Source: Jimgerdemannia flammicorona (lineage: Eukaryota > Mucoromycota > Endogonomycetes > Endogonales > Endogonaceae). From it: DNA of 24,701 bases. Position numbers and translations under genes: made by a program. The first letter of the stretch is position 1, and each line of letters starts with the position of its first letter. Below the pieces are notes generated by a model. The model saw only the letters and a list, made by a program, of their open reading frames with translations, had not been told where the DNA came from and ran no database searches. Positions 18,266 to 24,701 of the stretch are shown piece by piece. The DNA lies in contig RBNI01001056.1 of assembly GCA_003990745.1 (NCBI GenBank), forward strand, positions 1 through 24,701. Direction: 5' to 3'.

Positions 18266-20215
18266 ATGAGCTAATCTGATATAAGATAAATAAAGAATTA
18301 TTAAACAGCCCATAAACTATTACTGAACATATCTTTTAGAAAGTAACTAGATACTCTGGACCCTCAAACAAGAGGAAAACAGAACATAAAGACTATTATT
18401 AACTTGGAAAGCCAATATAAAGAACAACAATAAGAACTTATTGAACATTCTGCTCAAAATTTATATTCAGAATTCCATGAACTATATCCAGTATTAAGAA
18501 GGGATACAGACCTTCAGAAATCATTTTACAGACTTATAAGACAATATATATAGAGAGCAGGAATACCTGAATCAGTTGCTCAAGCAACAGAACAATTTCT
18601 TAAATTAATCTCTATTGAAATAAGAACTACTATTCTTCAGTAGATTAATTCTCCTTACTATTACTCTACTGAAAGGAAGAGCTATCTTTACTTCAGATAT
18701 TTAAGTCATAAGGTCAACTATATACAAGAACTACAAAGACTAGAAACTCTTGAGATAACTACCCAAGAAATTTATATGAAGAATATATAATCTATTTTGA
18801 TATCCAACAAGAACCAGACACCTCTTCTGTACTTAGTTCAGAGAGAGACCAAACAGAATATTTATCTGCTAGATAACAGATACTAGTAGGAAGACAACCT
18901 CCAGAATTAATAAGTCTAGGACCTAGTGCAAATTTATTAAAAGCTAGGAATTTACTTAAAACTCTTGCCTCAGAAATTTATATACCTTCACACTCAGCAC
19001 CTATTCCTCACTCAGGACCAGAACCTGAACCAGAAGATAGACATTCAGATTCTGAATCTGAACTATCAGTAGAAGACCTTTCTGAAACAGAAAGACTATC
19101 AGACATATTATCTAAAGAGAAGGAGAAAGCAATAGACCTCTTAGAAGAAGAAGACCTTGAAAGACTTTTTGAAGAAAACTCTAAAGACTAAGATAAAACT
19201 TTTAGAGGACCAGAGTTTACACCTAAACCAGTAACCCCAACAATAGCTGCTGATACATGTATAAGATAACTGGCAGCATTAGCTGACCTAGTAGGACAAA
19301 TAGCAATTATGAATCACTAGCTAAAGCACTATCAATCTCTACTTTTGGAGGAATATCTACAGATCTAACAGAATTTATAAGTACAGTAGATAATGAATAT
19401 AAGTGCAACAGTTGGAATGACCAAAGCAACCCTAGTAAAGAATATGTTACATACTGCAGAAGAAGTCTTTGCAAAAGTCCAAGCTCAAACTGCCAAAGTA
19501 GCTGCATATTTTCGAGATTCAGCTGCCCTCTGGTATCATAACTTAAATCCTAAATCTCTTACTTGGGAAGATAGAATTGGAGTTACTGAACAAGATGCCA
19601 CAGGAGACCAACCAGGATATCTACAAATCCCTGAAGCAAGAGAACTTAAATATCTTCTAAAAAGATATTTCCTAAGCCCTTCACTTCTTACAGATATAAG
19701 AGCACAATTAGAAGCTATGAAATGGGATAAAAAAAGCAAAGAAAATCTAAAAGCCTTTGCAGCAAGAATGGAAGCCTCTTTGAATATATTAGAACTCCCT
19801 TATGATCTTGATAATAATGTCTCTAATGGAACTAGAACAAATTACTTTTTCCAAACTATGATTATCTAGAAGAGTTAAGGAAATGGAGATTCCTATAGAC
19901 TATGCTCATGATCAATGGTGCTTTAGACAAGCAGTATCTAGAATAAAAATGGTTTTAGCAGTATCTGCTACCACTAAACCTAGAGAACAGAATAATATAA
20001 GAAACTCTGAGCAAGCTTCAAGTAAACTCTATTGAGACTCTAAGAAATGGAATTTGAACAGAGAAACTCCAATACCTAAGAAACTCACTTTTCAAAAACT
20101 TCTCCAGAAGAAAGAGACAGACTTAAAAAAGAAAGAAAATACTTTTATTGCAAAAAGACAGAATATATATCTAATGTCTATCTAGAGAAAAATAAAAACA
20201 TTTCTTCAAGACCTT
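18266..20215 (+). pseudogene. gag: LTR-retrotransposon gag, broken
   Basis: The frame starts at ATG 18266, nine bases after the primer site. Its first stops (18272, 18287, 18302, 18344) are all TAA, as expected from CAA (Gln) by CpA-to-TpA change. An N-terminal domain of about 170 codons runs in one phase to about 18770 (EFHELYPVLRRDTDLQKSF, ESVAQATEQFLKLI), then a frameshift leads to a Pro/Glu/Ser-rich linker (18900-19190: PIPHSGPEPEPEDRHSDS, LEEEDLERLFEEN). The capsid-like part follows (FGGISTDLTEFIST in a shifted frame near 19350, then AAYFRDSAALWYHNL and LEAMKWDKKSKENLKAFAAR), with the W...L and Q/K-rich order typical of Ty3/Gypsy Gag. SPEERDRLKKERK leads into a zinc knuckle at 20140-20181. 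It would form the particle shell around element RNA. Confidence 0.7.
20140..20181 (+). other. decayed CCHC zinc knuckle at the end of Gag
   Basis: Codons at 20140, 20149, 20164 and 20179 hold exactly the C-X2-C-X4-H-X4-C positions. They now read Tyr, Cys, Tyr, Tyr. The three changed codons each differ by one transition from TGC, CAT and TGT. In Gag proteins this knuckle binds the packaged RNA. Confidence 0.7.
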
Positions 20216-20286
20216 CAACTATCTCAGTCATTGACACTATTCCTGAGATAGAAGAAGTTATCAGATTTAAAAAGCTTTACTATAAA

Positions 20287-20700
20287 GCAATTATTCTCAT
20301 TAAGGCTTATCCAATAGATGTAAAATATGTATAATCTCTATAGTACTGTCTCACAGATAATACTACCAGGAAATCTCAAGTAATAATAACTGACATAGCT
20401 GTACAAATATCTCAGAATACCTATGCTAGAATAGCAGAAAAAGTAGACTAGAAAAAGATTATAATCTCTCAATAGAAGGAGGAGTTATTGATGAAGGATA
20501 CCAGAATGAAATTAAAGCCATTCTGAGAAATCTTGAAAAGAAATAATATACTGTTCTACCAGGACAAAAAGTAGCACAACTGATTGTAGAAGTTATAAAA
20601 AATAATATCATACAAAACATTCCCACTCTCAGAAAGAAGAACTAAAGAATTTGGATCCTCAGAACTACTTTAGAATACTGAAGAGAAGTCCAAGACAGCG
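20287..20700 (+). pseudogene. dUTPase domain of the LTR retrotransposon, broken
   Basis: Trimeric-type dUTPase, which hydrolyses dUTP to dUMP and pyrophosphate and keeps uracil out of newly made cDNA. Four of the five family motifs are readable in order: TDIAVQI then TYARIAEK (20386-20445; family TYGRIAPRSG), GVIDEGYQNEIKAILRNL (20481-20534; family GVIDxDYRGEI), LPGQKVAQLIVEVI (20556-20597; family GDRIAQLI) and RRTKEFGSS (20635-20661; family RGxxGFGSTG). Motif 1 (AGYDL) is not clear, near 20330. Two frameshifts separate the parts, one near 20457 and one near 20635, and a few stops interrupt them. The span of about 125-138 codons is normal. It follows the Gag zinc knuckle in the same frame after about 35 codons. 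Confidence 0.75.
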
Positions 20701-20780
20701 GCTACTATTCAAGAAACAAAACCTACCAAAGAAGAAAAATGGTACTCTCAACTAGAAGATGAGTATACACTATGTAGAAG
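20701..20780 (+). other. end of the LTR element, cut by a LINE
   Basis: The frame after dUTPase motif 5 stays open for about 25 codons (TKPTKEEKWYSQLEDEYTL) and then runs into LINE ORF1 sequence at about 20781. Protease, reverse transcriptase, integrase and the 3' LTR are absent from the window. Confidence 0.6.
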
Positions 20781-22380
20781 ATGGCTGGAGAGAGCAGGAC
20801 TGCTGATGATAAGGGGACTGCCAATCTGGAAAAAAATCCAGATGTGACAGTTGATGGTGGATCTGGACAGGGGGTGGGCATGAGGCCTAGAGACCTGGCA
20901 GATGGTGTAATGGTCTGGTAGCAGTACTATTACTCAAGAAATCAAGGTCAGAATTCACTGTCACATTGTTTTTCCAGAGCTTGGTAGTGATAGTGAGGAT
21001 GATTCTGGGGCTTCTGGCTCAAGAGGTGAAGGGAGCAGCCTTGGTGAAATTTTTAAAGGATCTGAAAGGGGTGGAAGTGGGCTTCAAGAAAGAGGATGTA
21101 CTGTAGGAGACAATAGAGAAGAGAGTAGTAGTGGGGGGAGTAGTGATCCCTATGATCTGGTACTTATGCTGAGACTTCTGAGTAGTATAGTTGACAGTGG
21201 TGGATATACCTATGGTGTCAAAGGAGATGGCCAGGAAGTTGATTGTAGAGGCCATCAAGGAGTACATATAAGAATATCATAGATATTAGATTTTAGGTCT
21301 GGAAAGGCACAGAGTTCAGAACAGAAGATATGGATATCAGAGTATGATTGGTAGGCAGAGAGAATACTGGAAAAGCAAGGGACTGACTGATAGTTCTCAA
21401 ATGGGGACCTGTAGAGTGCAAGGTCTCAAGAGTAAAAGAGATACTGGAGGAAGAGAAGAACTTGCTAGAGACATTGGAGGATCTGGCTGAGGCCATTGAG
21501 AGGAGAATATTGGCCTGAAAAGTGTTTGAGGCCAAGATAGTAGTAGAGATCATGAATGGTAAGAAGGTATAGCTAGATCAAGTGGCCTGGGAGAGAGTAC
21601 AGAGGAGGCATATTTAGAAGGATCTGTTGGTAAAGTTAAGTGGGAGGGCAGAGAGAGAGATCACTACTAAAGATATTGGGTCAAGAGTGAGTACCTGGAT
21701 AGAGGAGAAGAAAGTAGCACTCAAGGAGATCCTGGGGGAGAGTAGAGGCTCTAGATAGAGTATCATTATAGAAGATAAAAAGATGGTTGAGGAGGAGCAC
21801 CCATGGTATGGGGTGCTGGCAGGGACTAGAAAAGATAATTAATTACAAGATATACTAGAGGAGGATTGAGATGAGTTGGCTGAGATGAACACAGAGAGAG
21901 GGCAGGTGAAAGGGGGGAAGATAGTGGTCCTGAGAGTGGAGGAAGCTATTGATGAGGAGAAATGGCTGTGAAAAATACTGATAAATATGGTAGCTGAGAG
22001 GCTGGGGGGGGGAGGACTTTTGGATACTGAGTGAGAGGTACTGGGGTAAAATCCTGCAAGGTGAGGAGATGCTGTGGAAACTTTAGAATGAGATAATAGT
22101 GGCTTTTCTAGAGGCTGAGACATATCAAGTAGATGATAAAAGAGAGGCTGCACTTCTGGTGATTGTGAATGACCAGACTATATACCTGTGGGGCCCAAGA
22201 AAGGGGCTGGTAAAATAGTAGATAGTATGTAAGAAGTATCAGACAGATATGGAAGCAGTGGATAGTACTAACTGTTAGGAGATCTTGGAGATATTAGAGG
22301 CTCAGCAGGGAGAGACAGATAAGCTTGAGGTAGAGAGGAACCTGGATGTTGTGGGTGATGTGGTGAGTATGAAATTGTAG
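20781..22380 (+). pseudogene. LINE ORF1, 5'-truncated and broken
   Basis: Collinear with 11040-12629 over nearly the same length (about 1.6 kb), ending at TAG 22378-22380. Matching blocks include the A-run after AATCTGG (20827 region), the LKGVEVGFKK-like region near 21070 and the Glu/Lys-rich C-terminal part. Stops are frequent and no open stretch of useful length remains on the plus strand. Confidence 0.6.
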
Positions 22381-22424
22381 AGTGGGCAGCTGATCCCTAA
22401 AAAACATTACTCAATATAAACAAT

Positions 22425-24690
22425 ATAACTAGAATTTTCTCTTTAAATGTCAATGGGCTACAAGAAGTAGTGAGGTGTTGAATAATCTTCAACTGGCTGA
22501 AGGGGCTGGATGTGGATTTATTTCTACTGCAGAATATTAAGTACAATAGAGACTTTGATATTCTGAACTGGATGAAGGAATGGGATAGTATAGCTATATA
22601 GTGGGGGTATGTGAGAATTCTGATTAGAAAGAGTAAGGGGGATATTAGAGACATTGGATATTGAGAGAGCAGAGTAGTGTGGGGAGTTTGGAAGAGACCA
22701 GGCTGGAGACTCTTGACTGTTGAATTATGTTATTGTTCAGTGGAAAGGGGGGAGAGGGTGAAATGAATTTGAGGGCTACAAGAGTCTGGGGCATTGGTAG
22801 AGGCAGAGATTGACTGTCTAGGTGGGGACTTTAATATAATATGAGATGAGAAGATAGACAGGACTGATGGGGAAAGGAAGATAGCTGGTAGGAGTAGTAG
22901 TATAGAAGCCTGAGAGGAAGTTGAATATCTGAGTTCCTTAGTAGATGCTAGGAGACTTGGATGGGGGGATTGGAGGATCTATACTCACTAGGTGACAGGG
23001 TTGGGCTCAAGGATTGACTGGATATTGACTGCTGAATGCTGGGGAGTCAATATCTGAAGATCTTTAGAAACTGTTTAGTGTCTATAATCTGATCACTGGG
23101 GCCTTCTGGGGGGGGAGAGTTTTGGAAGAAGTGGGGAGGGGCCTGGACATTGGTGCCTGAATATCTTCTTGCTGGGAGAGGTCTCTCTATAGGATGTATG
23201 GATAATAGACATTAGCTCCAGGATACTGGGCTGGAGAGTGAAGGGGCTGCTGATTGAGGATCACTAGAGATAGCTAAAATCAGAAGCACAACAGTACTAG
23301 GGAGAGGTAGGAAGGATGTATAATTCTCAAAGGAGAAAGTGAGTGAGGTGGGCCTCTCTGAGGTTGGAGAGGTTGTTGGTGATATAGATAGATATACTGA
23401 ATGATGGTGAGGAGAGAGATTGGAGGACCCAGTGGATCTGGCTGGAGGTGGAGGAGTTGAAGAAATTGCTGAGGTAAGAGAAAGACCTACAGATACAGAG
23501 TATGGCAGCTCAGCTGAGATGGCAGGGATTAGAAGAGAAGAGGTCTATAAAGCATTTGTCTTACCTTCTACAGGTGAGGAGAGAATAGCAGAGATGGGAG
23601 AGGGTATTGGATGAGGCAGGGAAGTTGGTTGTTGGTACTCTGGAGATTTTGGACCAGTTGAGTATACAGTGGGGGCAATTGTGGAGTGAGGAGGAAGGGA
23701 GGGTAGAAGTGCTGGACATTGACAGACACTTGGAGGACTGGTACTCTGATCTGGCAGTGGACTTAGGTGACCTTGATACTGCTGTTCAAGGGAGAGAGAT
23801 TTAGAAGATACTGATGATAATGAGCTTAGAGACAGTACCAGAAGAGAATGGCTTACTATGGGATTTTTGAAAAAAGATAGCAGGAGTCAAGCTGATTCTG
23901 GAGGAATTGATAGAGATGTATAATAAAGTCATTAGCTCAGGAGTGTGGATTGGGGAGCAGTGCTTGGGCCTTGTGGCCCTGCTGTTTAAGAATAAAGAAA
24001 GAAGGGAGGAGTGGAAAAACTGGAGACTAATCATACTTCTGGATATAGATTGCAAACTGATCATAAAGATACTAGTGGCTAGGCTGCAAAGAGTAACTCA
24101 GCAGGTTCTGGGGGCTGAGTAGAGAAGATTTATAAAGAGACATCTGATCAGAGATAAGACAGCCTGGATATATGGTATCATTGAGAGAGCTCATACTACT
24201 AGAGTAGATGAATAGCTGGTTTTTTTGGACCAAGAGAAGGTCTATGATAGGGTCCAGCAAGTATAGTTGGAAGGGGTGCTAAAGTATATAGAGGTCCCCT
24301 CTGGGGTCTGGTGGGCCTTGGTTAGTCTGCTGGAAGAGAGCCAGGCAGTAATTATAATAAATGGATATAGGGGAGTTTCATTCCCTCTAAGCAGGGGAGT
24401 ACTGCAGGGGGATCCACTATTACCAATCCTGTATGCACTGTCCCTGGAGCCTCTTTTGGATCAAATATGGCAAAAGGTAGGAGGGTTGGATATTCCAGGG
24501 GTTAATTAGAAGGTGGGGGCCTTCACTAATGATATGGTGGTTGGGCTGGAGTCAGCAAAAGATGTAGTGGTGCTGAAAGATATAGTAGAGTAGTATGAGG
24601 GATACTCAGGTGCTAAGCTCAACTGGCATAAGTGTGAGACTTTGGTGCTAGGAGGAGAGATAGTAAGTGGGGATATAATTGGAACAATTA
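22425..24690 (+). pseudogene. LINE ORF2: endonuclease and reverse transcriptase, broken
   Basis: The frame opens at ATA 22425 (ATA-ACT-AGA, then IFSLNVNGLQE). The APE-type endonuclease shows LLQN near 22530, where the catalytic Glu of LLQE appears changed to Asn, and GGDFN at 22821-22835. The reverse transcriptase is recognisable from about 24000: LIILLDIDCKLIIKILVARL, FLDQEKVYDRV (24217-24255), GVLQGDPLLPILYALSLEPLL (24395-24457) and, at 24522-24533, FTND in place of the catalytic FADD, with one of the two metal-binding Asp lost. Frames are interrupted by TAG and TGA. The region 23040-23900 between the two domains is poorly preserved; 23420-23804 gives two acidic fragments. Confidence 0.75.
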
Positions 24691-24701
24691 TCTCTTTTTT
24701 T
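24691..24701. other. start of a further T tract at the window edge
   Basis: The last bases are T after a CTC, like the junctions at 551-560 and 16571-16573. They probably mark the tail of another minus-strand retroelement beyond the window. Confidence 0.4.

Larger units (their letters stand above)
20781..24690 (+). mobile_element. 5'-truncated LINE inside the LTR element
   Basis: The plus-strand LINE begins inside ORF1 at the point matching 11040 of the neighbouring copy and runs through ORF1, the endonuclease and most of the reverse transcriptase. The 5' truncation is typical for LINEs. At about 24690 the alignment to the minus-strand copy (GGAACAATTGTCCC) changes to CTC followed by T residues at the window end, so the 3' part has been interrupted by another tail-first element. 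No CpG was noticed in this segment. Confidence 0.75.

Noticed and set aside
1..24701. CRISPR arrays, rRNA genes or intact tRNA genes
   Set aside because: No regularly spaced repeats and no conserved RNA gene sequence were seen on either strand.

Overview
The window looks like a repeat-packed, gene-poor stretch of a filamentous fungus, most likely an ascomycete that mutates its repeats. Nearly all of it is transposon remains: Tad/L1-like non-LTR retrotransposons (LINEs), one LTR retrotransposon, and a poly(A)-tailed retroposed sequence. CpG is almost absent outside one segment. Reading frames are broken mostly by TAA, TAG and TGA codons that look like decayed CAA, CAG, CGA or TGG, and parallel copies differ mainly by transitions, many of CpA to TpA type. 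That pattern is what repeat-induced point mutation (RIP) or methylation-driven deamination leaves. No intact gene was found. The organism call is inference.

Layout. 1-410: 3' end of a LINE on the minus strand. 560-8360: a second minus-strand LINE, probably full length, with a poly-T tract at 560-586, ORF1 at 6405-8254 and ORF2 starting near 6364. It is split at about 1959-4049 by a younger, CpG-retaining insertion carrying a broken 365-codon gene of unknown function, flanked by inverted pairs of one 20-base motif. 8361-9395: AT-rich spacer. 9396-10640 and 10641-13245: two plus-strand LINE copies with 5' ends but no 3' ends. 13246-13973 and 17032-17572: AT-rich sequence that was continuous until a 3-kb retroposed block (13990-17014) landed in it; the block is bounded by a perfect 17-base target-site duplication and holds two tail-bearing units. 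17573-20780: 5' part of an LTR retrotransposon (candidate LTR, primer-binding site, gag, CCHC zinc knuckle, then a dUTPase domain), cut off by a LINE. 20781-24690: plus-strand, 5'-truncated LINE with ORF1, endonuclease and reverse transcriptase, ending at another T tract at the window edge.

How the parts relate. The LINE reverse transcriptase and endonuclease would have supplied the target-primed insertion that moved both the LINEs and the poly(A)-tailed block. The LTR element is separate and is the most unusual item: its dUTPase lies directly after the Gag zinc knuckle, the order known from betaretroviruses. The order of events can be read in part: LINEs inserted and decayed first, and the CpG-retaining insertion then arrived in a decayed LINE.
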